Below are positions 26,369 through 35,294 of a stretch of 39,125 nt of DNA, piece after piece; position 1 is the first letter of the stretch, and each line of letters opens with the position of its first letter. Source of the DNA: Planctomycetota bacterium. GTDB taxonomy: Bacteria > Planctomycetota > UBA8108 > UBA1146. Below the pieces are notes generated by a model, which saw only the letters and a list, made by a program, of their open reading frames with translations, ran no database searches and was not told where the DNA came from. The stretch covers positions 1 to 39,125 of the forward strand of contig JABHOG010000009.1 in assembly GCA_018694835.1 (NCBI GenBank), given 5' to 3'. A program made the position numbers and the translations under genes.

Positions 26369-27421
26369 GTGGCGTCCATTCAGGGCCCAGCGCTGTTTCT
26401 GGCGCAATACATGGCCGATGAGGCCCCCTTCGACAACCTCGACACCATCGTCGACTGGTGCAAGGATCTCGAATACACCGGCGTGCAGATTCCGACCTGG
26501 GACCCCCGTTGTATCGATCTCGCCCAGGCCGCCGAATCTCAAGGTTATTGCGACGACTGGAAAGGTCGTCTCGAACAAAAAGAGATGGCCGTCACCGAAC
26601 TGTCGACTCACCTTCAAGGACAGCTGGTGGCTGTCCATCCCGCTTATGACTCGATGTTCGATGGATTCGCTGCAGACGCAGTGAAGGGAAATCCTGCCGC
26701 TCGAACCGAATGGGCCATCGAACAGGTCAAGCAATGCCTGAAGGCGAGCCAGCGGTTGGGGCTGACATCGATGGTCACCTTCAGCGGTGCGCTCGCATGG
26801 CCTTACATCTACCCGTGGCCACAGCGCCCCGCAGGACTGGTCGAAGAAGCGTTCTCGGAACTGGCCAGAAGGTGGAAACCGATCCTCGATTATGCTGACG
26901 AGTGTGGTGTCGATTGCTCCTACGAGATCCACCCCGGAGAGGACCTCCATGACGGGGCCTCCTTCGAACGCTTCGTCGAGGCTGTCGGTGATCATCCACG
27001 TGCCTGCATCAACTACGATCCGAGTCATTTCGAATTGATGGCCCTCGACTATGTCGACTTCATCGATATCTACCACGACCGGATCAAGAGTTTCCATGTC
27101 AAGGATGCAGAACTGGTGCGCTCGGGAAGGACCGGAGTCTACGGTGGCTACCTCGACTGGAAGGACCGCTCTGGCCGCTTCCGCACCCCCGGTGAAGGCG
27201 CCATCGATTTTTCTGCGATCTTCACGGCCCTGACTCGCCACGGTTTCGACGGCTGGGCAGTGGTCGAATGGGAATGCCCCTACGAACACTCCTCGGTGGG
27301 AGCGGCCAAGGGCGCAGAGTTCGTCAATGCTCACATCATCCAGGTGACGGAGAGTTCCTTCGACGATTTTGCCGGCGGTAGCGATCCGGCAGAGAATCGC
27401 AAGATCCTGGGACTGGACTGA
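26369..27421 (+). CDS. Sugar phosphate isomerase/epimerase family TIM-barrel protein
   Basis: The 350-residue cytoplasmic protein belongs to the xylose-isomerase-like TIM barrel (AP endonuclease 2) family. Candidate metal and substrate residues are in CSYEIHPGEDLHDG (E, H), INYDPSHFELM (D, H), SFHVKDAEL (H, K, D) and AVVEWECPYEH (E). Such enzymes isomerise or epimerise sugars or inositols, or act as dehydratases; the exact substrate is not readable. The GTG start has GAGGAGG (26356-26362) 6 nt upstream. It is followed after 10 nt by a Gfo/Idh/MocA oxidoreductase and then xylose isomerase, so a sugar or polyol pathway is likely. Pairing with a Gfo/Idh/MocA enzyme is common in inositol-like or oxidised sugar catabolism. 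Confidence 0.85.
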   Translation: MASIQGPALFLAQYMADEAPFDNLDTIVDWCKDLEYTGVQIPTWDPRCIDLAQAAESQGYCDDWKGRLEQKEMAVTELSTHLQGQLVAVHPAYDSMFDGFAADAVKGNPAARTEWAIEQVKQCLKASQRLGLTSMVTFSGALAWPYIYPWPQRPAGLVEEAFSELARRWKPILDYADECGVDCSYEIHPGEDLHDGASFERFVEAVGDHPRACINYDPSHFELMALDYVDFIDIYHDRIKSFHVKDAELVRSGRTGVYGGYLDWKDRSGRFRTPGEGAIDFSAIFTALTRHGFDGWAVVEWECPYEHSSVGAAKGAEFVNAHIIQVTESSFDDFAGGSDPAENRKILGLD

Positions 27422-27431
27422 GGAGGATCGA

Positions 27432-28571
27432 ATGAGTCAACGAGTTCGGATCGGAATGATCGGCGGTGGCCAGGGAGCATTCATCGGTGGAGTGCACCGT
27501 ATCGCACTTCGGATGGATGATGCCTTTGAACTGGTCGCGGGCTGCTTCGGAAGAGATCCCAACAACACCAAAGCCACCGGTGCAGAACTGGGGCTCGATC
27601 CCGATCGCTGCTACCCCACCTGGGAACGGATGATCGAGGCGGAATCACAACTTCCCCCCGAACAACGCATCGAGGCGGTCAGCATCGTCACCCCCAATCA
27701 TGTCCACCACGGCCCGGCAAAGGCCGCGCTGGAAGCGGGATTCCATGTCATCTGCGACAAGCCTCTCTGCATCTCGCAGGAGCAAGCGGACGATCTGGCC
27801 GCTACCGTCGAGAAGACCGGCAGGGTCTTCGCCCTGACACACAACTACTGCGCCTCTCCGATGGTGCGTGAAGCGCGGGAGAGGATCGCCCGAGGAGACC
27901 TGGGAACGATTCGAAAGGTCTACGTCGAGTACCTGCAAGGCTGGCTCTCTGAAAAGCTCGAGGACTCCGGTCAGAAGCAAGCGGACTGGCGAACCGATCC
28001 TGCCCGCTCAGGACCGGTCGGAGCTCTCGGTGACATCGGCACCCATGCGCACCAGTTGCTCGAGTTCGTTTCTGGAGATCGAGTGACCTCCATCTACGCG
28101 ATACTACAGACTTTCGTCGAGGACCGAGCCCTCGACGACGACGACATGATCCTGCTCAAGATGGCCAGTGGAGCCACCGGAACCCTGTGCTGCAGCCAGG
28201 TATGCTTCGGCAAGGAAAACGGTCTGAAGTTGCGCATCTTCGGAACCGAGGGAGCCATCGAGTGGGACCAGGAACAGCCCAATGATCTGAAGGTGATCGG
28301 TAGCGATGGAGCGGCGACGACGATTCGCACGGCGACCGGAGCGGCCGGCGAAGCGTCCACCTCTCTCACCCGGACACCCGCCGGACACCCGGAGGGTTAC
28401 CTGGAAGCATTCGCCAACATCTACATTGCTTTCGCCCGAGCGATTCGCCAGCAAGAGCAGCCGCTGGCCAACCCGTTCCCGACCGTCGATGACGGAGTCC
28501 GTGGAATCCGTTTTGTCGGTGCGGCGCTCCTCTCCAGTGCAGAAAATCGCTGGGTCGACATCCCCGAATAG
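27432..28571 (+). CDS. Gfo/Idh/MocA family NAD(P)-dependent oxidoreductase
   Basis: The 379-residue product begins with a Rossmann nucleotide-binding motif (VRIGMIGGGQGAFIGGVHR). The family lysine is in HVICDKPLC (the usual EKP is here DKP). The C-terminal domain carries the GALGDIGTHAHQLLEFVSG signature, where D and H are the expected catalytic pair. These enzymes oxidise or reduce sugars, inositols or amino sugars with NAD(P). It has no Tat or Sec signal, so it is cytoplasmic, unlike many planctomycete relatives. ATG 27432 follows AGGAGGA; an upstream in-frame start overlaps the previous gene and is not preferred. It sits between a TIM-barrel isomerase and xylose isomerase with gaps of about 10 nt on each side, so all three should be cotranscribed. 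Confidence 0.9.
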   Translation: MSQRVRIGMIGGGQGAFIGGVHRIALRMDDAFELVAGCFGRDPNNTKATGAELGLDPDRCYPTWERMIEAESQLPPEQRIEAVSIVTPNHVHHGPAKAALEAGFHVICDKPLCISQEQADDLAATVEKTGRVFALTHNYCASPMVREARERIARGDLGTIRKVYVEYLQGWLSEKLEDSGQKQADWRTDPARSGPVGALGDIGTHAHQLLEFVSGDRVTSIYAILQTFVEDRALDDDDMILLKMASGATGTLCCSQVCFGKENGLKLRIFGTEGAIEWDQEQPNDLKVIGSDGAATTIRTATGAAGEASTSLTRTPAGHPEGYLEAFANIYIAFARAIRQQEQPLANPFPTVDDGVRGIRFVGAALLSSAENRWVDIPE

Positions 28572-28582
28572 GAGACATCCAG

Positions 28583-29758
28583 ATGACCGACTCGTACGCA
28601 CCCAAGCCTGAAGACCGATTCACCTTTGGCTTGTGGACGGTGGGAAATCCCGGAAAGGACCCATTCGGTCCGGCGGTTCGCCCGACTCAGGACCCCTGTG
28701 ATCTGGTCCGGATGCTCGGCGAGATCGGTGCCTGGGGAGTCAACCTCCACGACAACGATCTGATCCCCTTCGGTGCCAGCGCATCGGAGCGAGACACCAT
28801 CGTCGGCAACTTCAAGGCCGCCTGCGAAGAGAGCGGCATCGTCGTACCGATGGCCACCACCAACCTGTTCAGTCATCCGATCTTCAAGGACGGCGCCTTC
28901 ACCGCCAACGATCCGAAGGTTCGGGCCTTTGCACTGCGCAAGACGATGGACGCCATCGATCTGGGAGTCGAACTGGGTGCCCAGAACTTCGTCTTCTGGG
29001 GCGGCCGCGAAGGCACAGAAGTGGACGCATGCAGAGACCCACGCACTGCGATCAAACGCATTCGTGATGGCATGAACTTTCTCTGTGAATACGTCAAAGA
29101 CCAGGGATACAGTCTTCGTTTCGCACTCGAGGCAAAGCCAAATGAACCACGCGGCGACATCTACTTCCCCACCACCGGTCATATGCTTCACTTCATCGAG
29201 ACCCTCGAGCACTCCGAGATGGTTGGAGTCAATCCAGAAGTGGCCCATGAAACGATGGCGGGACTCTCCTTCGTCCACGCCGTCGGTCAGGCGATGGAAG
29301 TGGACAAACTGTTCCACATCGATCTCAACAGCCAGAAGATCGGCCGCTACGACCAGGACTTCCGCTTCGGCTCGGAGGATCCCAAGCAAGCACTGCTGCT
29401 CATCCGGCTGCTGGAAGGAACCGCTGGTGGAGAGCGCTGGGAGGGCTCGCGGCACTTCGATGCCCATGCCTACCGCACCGAGGACGTCGACGGTGTGTGG
29501 GAGTTCGCCCGCGGCTGCATGCGTACCTACAACATCCTGAAGGAACGAGCTCATGCCTTCGACAGCGATCCGGAGGTCCGGGAGTTGATCGCAGACATCC
29601 GCGACCCGGAGATCGATCCGTTGCTGAAGGACTACTCCCCCGAGAAGGCGGCTTCCCTGCGGCAACTCTCCCTCGACCCCGATGCCATCGGAGCGGTCGG
29701 GATGCAGTGGGAGCGACTCGATCAGCTGCTGATCGAGTACCTGATCGGCGCAAAGTAA
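28583..29758 (+). CDS. xylA: Xylose isomerase, class I
   Basis: The 391-residue enzyme converts D-xylose to D-xylulose (and usually glucose to fructose) in the cytoplasm using two divalent metals. It closely resembles the class I enzymes of actinobacteria. Family stretches are EDRFTFGLWTVGN at the start, VNLHDNDLIPFG (catalytic H56 with D59), MATTNLFSHPIFKDGAFT, FWGGREGTE (W), ALEAKPNEPRGD (metal E and catalytic K), GVNPEVAHETMAG (metal E and H), KLFHIDLNSQ and YDQDFRFGS (metal D residues), and GSRHFDAHAYRTED. Length and motifs are intact. AGGAGA about 9 nt before the ATG is the ribosome binding site. No xylulokinase or xylose transporter gene is present nearby. A Ser/Thr kinase gene starts 6 nt after its stop. 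Confidence 0.96.
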   Translation: MTDSYAPKPEDRFTFGLWTVGNPGKDPFGPAVRPTQDPCDLVRMLGEIGAWGVNLHDNDLIPFGASASERDTIVGNFKAACEESGIVVPMATTNLFSHPIFKDGAFTANDPKVRAFALRKTMDAIDLGVELGAQNFVFWGGREGTEVDACRDPRTAIKRIRDGMNFLCEYVKDQGYSLRFALEAKPNEPRGDIYFPTTGHMLHFIETLEHSEMVGVNPEVAHETMAGLSFVHAVGQAMEVDKLFHIDLNSQKIGRYDQDFRFGSEDPKQALLLIRLLEGTAGGERWEGSRHFDAHAYRTEDVDGVWEFARGCMRTYNILKERAHAFDSDPEVRELIADIRDPEIDPLLKDYSPEKAASLRQLSLDPDAIGAVGMQWERLDQLLIEYLIGAK

Positions 29759-29764
29759 CCACGG

Positions 29765-32212
29765 ATGGCTGATCCAGAGCAATCCGACCTGAATCCCCCT
29801 TCCCTCGAGATCCCCGGCTACCAGTTCATCTCCCTCGTCGGCGAAGGCGGGTTTGGCGAGGTCTATCACTGCCGGGAAAAGGAGGGTCTGAAGCGAGATG
29901 TGGCGATCAAGGTAATCCGCCTCGGTATGGGAACCCGTGAAATTCTCGCTCGCTTCGATGCAGAGATGCACGCTCTCGCCCGGATGAATCACGATCATGT
30001 CGCTCATGTCATCGGAAGTGGTTCACTGGAGAATGGTCGCCCATTCTTCGTCATGGAATTCATTCCCGGTGCGACATTGCTGAAATGGGTCGACCAGAAC
30101 TCTCCTCCACTCGCCCAGCGGCTGGAGGTGTACCAGCAGATCTGCGCTGCAGTGCAGCATGCTCACTCGAGGGGAATACTGCACCGGGATCTGAAACCGG
30201 GAAACATCATCGTCACCGATCAGGATGGGAAGCCCCACGCCAAGGTGATCGATTTCGGCCTCGCCAAGGCGCTCTCCGATCCTCTCACCGACAAGACATT
30301 GATGACCGGTGACCAATACGTACTCGGTACCTGGGATTACATCAGCCCCGAGCAAGCGTGGAGTCACGGTGCAGATGTGGATATTCGAAGCGATGTCTAT
30401 TCCCTCGGTGGCATCCTCTACCGGTTGGTTTCCGGTGAGCCGCCCTTCGACAAGTTGAAAGAGCATCACGAGACGGAGATCCTGCGAATTCTCCGGGATG
30501 ATTCCCCCATCCGTCCCAGCAGCAGGGTGCAGAAACTGAACGCCGATGTCGATCACAATGCACTGCGCAACGAACTGGACTGGATCGTCCTGAAGGCACT
30601 CGAGTCCGATCCCCAGCGCAGATATGCAACGGTCCAGGCGCTCTCCGATGACATCGACCGACACCTGGTCGGCACCGAACCGATCGTGGCACGCCCCCCT
30701 TCGCGGCTCTACCTGCTCAACAAATGGTGTCGCAGGCATCCATTCTTCACCGTGCTGGCGGTCATCTCTGTCATCTTCTTGTCGGCGATGGGGACCCTCG
30801 GCTGGATCGCCTACGAGCAGAAGACGATCGCCAACGACCGCCTCTTTGAAGTGCTGTCCCTCTCGATGGATCAAGACATCGATCAGTTGATCGTGGAAGC
30901 GGCGGAGCTGTGGCCTCCCCAGCGGGACCAGACCCTCGCTTACCAGGCGTGGCTCGATCGGGCGGATCAGTTGATCACGGGTTCCACCCGGACCGATTCG
31001 AATGGTGAGATCCGATCGACACCGAGCCTGGTGCAGCAGAAGAAAGCTCTCGATCAAATTCGATCTCGCGCCGTCTCGCCAGCTTCGGATTCACCGATCT
31101 TCCACGACTCCGAAGATGGCTGGTGGTACAGGGAGCTGTCGAAACTGGTCGAACGGATCGAACAGTTCCACCACCCTGAAAACGGGATCGCTGGAGATGG
31201 CATTCATCCGATCCACGGCTGGGGAGTCCGTCGACGTCTTCACCATGTCCAGCAGTTACAGACCGACCACGACCGCTGGCAAGCATCGTGGCAACTGGCC
31301 CTGAAGGAGATCTCGGCGTCGCGTCGCTACTCGAAGGACCTCAGCATCACTGCACAGGCGGACCTGCTCCCCATCGGAGCAGACCCCGATTCAGGACTGT
31401 GGGAGTTTTCTCACCTACCCACCGGATTGACCGCCACCAGAGATCAGTCAGGAAAGTTGATCATCACTCCCGAAGTGGGAGTCGTCCTGGTGCTGGTTCC
31501 TGGTGCCACCTCCTGGATCGGATCACAGGCGCAATCGAAGGAGTTTCCTCACTTCGATCCGGCCACCGAGAGTTGGGAAGGCCCTCCCATCCAGGTGACC
31601 GAAGCGGCCTATTTCCTGTCCAAGTATGAAATGACCCAGGCTCAGTGGCAGAGGCTCACTGGATCCAACCCCAGTGGCTACGGTCCCTCCAGGCTCGAAA
31701 CACAGGTGAATGGAATCAACTACAACTGGAGCGGTCTTCACCCCGTCGAGCAGATCTCCTGGATTGATTGCCAGAAATGGCTGCCCCGATTGAACCTGCA
31801 ATTACCCACCGAGGTTCAGTGGGAACTCGCTTGCCGCGGAGGAACCGACACCCCTTTCCCTGTCGGGTCGAAGGAGGATCTCCCTGCTGGGCGTTATCAC
31901 ATCGCATATCCCGCTTCTACAGCCATCGACTCGAGCCGCAAGTACCCATTCCACACACCTGTCGGAATTCGCCCGGCCAATCCTTTTGGATTTCACGACA
32001 TGATCGGAAACGTCAGGGAGTGGTGTCGAGATCGACTCATCGAGGCACCTCTCGGCACCTCACCATCTGAAGACACATTGCTGCGTTCATTCCGAGGAGG
32101 GTGCTTCGTCTCCCAGGCGGAAGATTCCCGGATCTCGAATCGTCCTTCTGGTGACCTGACCTACCTGCACCGTGTCCTCGGCGTCCGACCTGCCAGAAGG
32201 CTCTCCGACTGA
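29765..32212 (+). CDS. Membrane Ser/Thr protein kinase with C-terminal FGE-sulfatase domain
   Basis: The 815-residue protein has a complete eukaryotic-type kinase domain (about 15-300): glycine loop GEGGFGEVY (about 26-34), VAIK lysine (near 49), catalytic HRDLKPGN (near 140), DFGLAK (near 163) and GTWDYISPEQAW. One membrane helix follows (about 326-348, FFTVLAVISVIFLSAMGTLGWIAY). Beyond a linker, residues about 575-812 form a formylglycine-generating-enzyme-like (SUMF1) domain, with the family phrases VPGATSWIGS, KYEMTQAQWQRL, LPTEVQWELACRGG, NPFGFHDMIGNVREWC and FRGGCF. Kinase inside and FGE-like domain outside is the expected topology; the latter may sense rather than catalyse. The start ATG is 6 nt after xylA with little ribosome binding site, so translation probably depends on xylA. 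The kinase half closely resembles that of the next gene. Confidence 0.92.
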   Translation: MADPEQSDLNPPSLEIPGYQFISLVGEGGFGEVYHCREKEGLKRDVAIKVIRLGMGTREILARFDAEMHALARMNHDHVAHVIGSGSLENGRPFFVMEFIPGATLLKWVDQNSPPLAQRLEVYQQICAAVQHAHSRGILHRDLKPGNIIVTDQDGKPHAKVIDFGLAKALSDPLTDKTLMTGDQYVLGTWDYISPEQAWSHGADVDIRSDVYSLGGILYRLVSGEPPFDKLKEHHETEILRILRDDSPIRPSSRVQKLNADVDHNALRNELDWIVLKALESDPQRRYATVQALSDDIDRHLVGTEPIVARPPSRLYLLNKWCRRHPFFTVLAVISVIFLSAMGTLGWIAYEQKTIANDRLFEVLSLSMDQDIDQLIVEAAELWPPQRDQTLAYQAWLDRADQLITGSTRTDSNGEIRSTPSLVQQKKALDQIRSRAVSPASDSPIFHDSEDGWWYRELSKLVERIEQFHHPENGIAGDGIHPIHGWGVRRRLHHVQQLQTDHDRWQASWQLALKEISASRRYSKDLSITAQADLLPIGADPDSGLWEFSHLPTGLTATRDQSGKLIITPEVGVVLVLVPGATSWIGSQAQSKEFPHFDPATESWEGPPIQVTEAAYFLSKYEMTQAQWQRLTGSNPSGYGPSRLETQVNGINYNWSGLHPVEQISWIDCQKWLPRLNLQLPTEVQWELACRGGTDTPFPVGSKEDLPAGRYHIAYPASTAIDSSRKYPFHTPVGIRPANPFGFHDMIGNVREWCRDRLIEAPLGTSPSEDTLLRSFRGGCFVSQAEDSRISNRPSGDLTYLHRVLGVRPARRLSD

Positions 32213-32258
32213 CGACTTCAATACTTGCCGAGACAGAGCCATTGTGAAGTCTGGCCGG

Positions 32259-32266
32259 TATATTAT
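32259..32266 (+). promoter_or_regulatory. Candidate -10 region before the TPR kinase
   Basis: TATATTAT is an AT-rich island in GC-rich DNA, 52 nt before the TTG start; TATATT matches five of six -10 bases. No good -35 stands at proper distance (TTGTGA at 32242-32247 is only 11 bp away). It may give the second kinase its own promoter. Confidence 0.25.
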
Positions 32267-32317
32267 CATTTCTCCCGCAGTTCGATTTGAATCAAACTTC
32301 ATGGGAGATTCCATCCA

Positions 32318-35221
32318 TTGAACAAGGCCATTGATCCCGATCCAGCCGAAGTTTTCCCCGAGTTTTCCGGGTTCGAGGTCGTTTCACTGCTGGGTGAGGG
32401 TGGATTTGGCGAGGTCTACCGCTGCAAGGAGTTGACAGGCCTCGGTCGCGAGGTCGCCATCAAGGTGATTCGCCTCGGCATGGGAACCCGTGAAATCCTC
32501 GCCCGATTCGATGCAGAGATGCACGCCCTCGCCAAGATGAATCATGAACATGTCGCCCGGGTCATCGGCAGTGGTTCCACCGAGCAGGGACGCCCCTACT
32601 TCATCATGGATTTCATCGATGGGCCCACCCTCGCCAACTGGGTCGACCAGCATTCACCCTCGCTTGCGGTGCGCCTGGAGATGATGCAGCAGATCTGTTC
32701 TGGAGTTCAGCACGCGCACAGCAAGGGAATCATCCACCGGGACCTGAAACCGGGAAACATCATCATCCGCGAGTACGAAGGAAAGCCGCAGGCCAAGGTG
32801 ATCGACTTCGGACTCGCCAAGGCGCTCTCCGATCCGCTCACCGACAAGACGCTGATGACCGGCGATCGCTATGTGCTCGGCACCTGGGATTACATCAGCC
32901 CGGAACAGGCGTGGAGTCATGGATCCGATGTCGATACGCGAAGCGATGTCTACTCCCTCGGCGGCATCCTGTATCGATTACTGACTGGACTGGCTCCCCA
33001 TGAAGGACTTCGAGACCATCACGAGACTGAAATCCTGCGGATCCTCAAAGAAGAGACTCCAGAGCGTCCGAGCCGAAGACTTCGTGAGTCGTCAGGCCGC
33101 TACAACTCCGAGGCTTCTCCCGCTCTGCGAACCGAACTGGACTGGATCATCCTGAAAGCACTGGAGGTGGAACCGGATCGACGCTATTCGACGGTCCAGG
33201 CACTATCCGAGGATATTGATCGTCACCTGCTCGGCACCGAACCGGTCATCGCTCGCCCCCCCAGCATCGCCTACAAGTGGAACAAGTACATCCGCAGGTA
33301 CCGCAAATCACTGGCAGCCACGGCGATCGTCATCATCGCTCTGAGTGGTGGAATCAGCTGGGCCCTGATCGAGCGAAATCAAGCCCAGGCACGAAGCCAG
33401 GAACTGGAACAGCTGACACGGTTCCAATCGGAGCAACTCGGATCGCTCGATGCTCACGCCATGGGGGTCACCCTCAGGGAAGGACTCGCTTCGAAACTGG
33501 CGGGACTTGCCCAGAGAAATGGGCTCGATGCCGAAGAGACCGCACAACTGCTCGAGGGATATGAAACTCTCGTTTCGGGCGCAGACTTCACCGGACTCGC
33601 CCTCGAATCCCTCGACACGCACATCTTCAAGGAAACCGAGGAGGCGATCGACGAGGAGTACACAGACCAGCCGCTACTGAGGGCTCGCCTGCTCCACACC
33701 CTCGGCAGGGTGATGTTCAGCACCGGTCTCCTCGAACGAGGCATCGGTCCTTCCACCGAAGCACTGAGCATTCGAAGCAACTTGCTCGAAGAGGGAGACG
33801 ATCAGCTCCTGAAGTCGAAGCGATTGCTGGGACAGGTCTACACCAGGTTGGGCAAGATCCCCGATGCGCTGACTCTACTGACGGAGGCATACGAGACCAG
33901 CCACAGGATCCACGGCCCTGACCACGAACAAACCATCGAATCGATGAGTAGCCTTGGAGATTTCGAGGCGAGACGCGGAAACTTGCCCCGCGCCGAGGAG
34001 TTACTGACCAGCGCTTTCGAGAGTTTGCTGCGGAGCCGGGATGAGGAAGATTATGACACCTATCTGGCGAGGGGGCGTCTCGCCTGGCTGCTGGCGATGC
34101 GAGGTGATTTCGAGGATGCAGAGGAACTGATACGTCAATCGATCGACGGCCTCCGCTCCGTCGTCGGGAATGACCACATGGATACGCAGTCTGCCCTGAC
34201 CGTTCTCGGAAACCTGCTCGGCATGCAGGGCAGGTACGACGAGATCACCCCCTTGTTCGAGGAGGTGCTCGAGACCAGACGACGCATCCTCGGAAATGAA
34301 CACCCACAGACACTGATGGCGATCAACAGCATGGGGCATCTCCTGCACCGCCAGGGAACTCTCGATCAAGCGGTGGTGCTCTACAAGGAGAGCCTCGATG
34401 GTTGCCGGCGCAACCTCCCCAACGCCCATCCCGATACGATGCTCGCTGCCAACAACATCGGTGTCCTGCTGCTGGACCTGGGAGAGCTGGAAAAAGCAGA
34501 GCCTTACCTGCTCGAAGCCCGTGAAGGCAGGGAGAAGATTCTGGGTCTCGACCATGTCGACACCCAGACCTCGAGGAATGATATCGGCATGTTGCGGTTG
34601 GAGCAGGGGGATCTCGCCACCGCAGAAGATCTGCTCCTTTCCAGCCACCGCTGGTTGCTGAACCATCACGGGCCAGGACACCTGGTGCCCTTCGAATCTC
34701 TCGACCGATTGAGGATCCTCTACGAGGAAGCCAACGAGCCCGATAAGTTTGTCCAGTTGTGGCACGAGATTCATGACCCCATCACTGACACTCCCGCGGC
34801 ATCATCCCCTGCAGCTCTGGCTTCATTGGCGAGATTTGGGGCCCTGCTTCTGAAGCAGGAGAAGTTCAGCGAAGCACGGGGGATCCTGGCACCCGCTGAG
34901 GAATCAGCGGCCAAGATCTTGCTCACCGAAGATCCTCTCCGATTCGCAGAGTTCCTCTGCTCCCTCTGCCTCGCTCTGCTCGGCGATGAGTTCGATGGTG
35001 CATACGACAAGATCGAATCGAGGCTGAACGAGGCCTACCAGCTGGTTCTGGAGGCGGCAGATCGGTCCGATCCGGTGAGTCTCTCGTGCCAGCGAGCATT
35101 GATCTTGCTCTACTCGAAGTGGCACGATGCCTCCCCCGATGGAGCACTCGAAAAGAAACTCGCCCAGTGGCAAGACACTCTTCGCGATTCGATGGAGGCC
35201 GCCGAACCCACTACCGACTGA
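32318..35221 (+). CDS. Membrane Ser/Thr protein kinase with C-terminal tetratricopeptide repeats
   Basis: The 967-residue protein has a full kinase domain (GEGGFGEVYRC, VAIKVIRLGMGTREI, HRDLKPGN near 141, DFGLAK near 166, GTWDYISPEQAW) and a single membrane helix (about 330-352, LAATAIVIIALSGGISWALI). The C-terminal half is a series of TPRs of about 42 residues (about 470-780), such as LLTEAYETSHRIHGPDHEQT, LFEEVLETRRRILGNEHPQT and YLLEAREGREKILGLDHVDT, of the kinesin-light-chain-like type common in planctomycete kinases. The TPR part probably lies outside the membrane and binds protein partners. The TTG start at 32318 has GGGAGA 9 nt upstream. Its kinase half is by eye about three-quarters identical to that of the preceding gene, showing tandem duplication with different C-termini. 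Targets are unknown. Confidence 0.92.
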   Translation: MNKAIDPDPAEVFPEFSGFEVVSLLGEGGFGEVYRCKELTGLGREVAIKVIRLGMGTREILARFDAEMHALAKMNHEHVARVIGSGSTEQGRPYFIMDFIDGPTLANWVDQHSPSLAVRLEMMQQICSGVQHAHSKGIIHRDLKPGNIIIREYEGKPQAKVIDFGLAKALSDPLTDKTLMTGDRYVLGTWDYISPEQAWSHGSDVDTRSDVYSLGGILYRLLTGLAPHEGLRDHHETEILRILKEETPERPSRRLRESSGRYNSEASPALRTELDWIILKALEVEPDRRYSTVQALSEDIDRHLLGTEPVIARPPSIAYKWNKYIRRYRKSLAATAIVIIALSGGISWALIERNQAQARSQELEQLTRFQSEQLGSLDAHAMGVTLREGLASKLAGLAQRNGLDAEETAQLLEGYETLVSGADFTGLALESLDTHIFKETEEAIDEEYTDQPLLRARLLHTLGRVMFSTGLLERGIGPSTEALSIRSNLLEEGDDQLLKSKRLLGQVYTRLGKIPDALTLLTEAYETSHRIHGPDHEQTIESMSSLGDFEARRGNLPRAEELLTSAFESLLRSRDEEDYDTYLARGRLAWLLAMRGDFEDAEELIRQSIDGLRSVVGNDHMDTQSALTVLGNLLGMQGRYDEITPLFEEVLETRRRILGNEHPQTLMAINSMGHLLHRQGTLDQAVVLYKESLDGCRRNLPNAHPDTMLAANNIGVLLLDLGELEKAEPYLLEAREGREKILGLDHVDTQTSRNDIGMLRLEQGDLATAEDLLLSSHRWLLNHHGPGHLVPFESLDRLRILYEEANEPDKFVQLWHEIHDPITDTPAASSPAALASLARFGALLLKQEKFSEARGILAPAEESAAKILLTEDPLRFAEFLCSLCLALLGDEFDGAYDKIESRLNEAYQLVLEAADRSDPVSLSCQRALILLYSKWHDASPDGALEKKLAQWQDTLRDSMEAAEPTTD

Positions 35222-35294
35222 CTCGAGGCGATCGCCGACACCACCAGATGGTCAGGTACCCGGGAATATAGTTTCCTGAAGAAACGAGGCATCG

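Noticed and set aside
26348-27334. Open frame of 328 codons on the - strand
   Set aside because: It is antisense to the TIM-barrel isomerase gene, which has a ribosome binding site and family motifs.
28421-30007. Open frame of 528 codons on the - strand
   Set aside because: It is antisense to the Gfo/Idh/MocA oxidoreductase, xylA and the kinase start, all of which have clear domains; the antisense product resembles nothing known.
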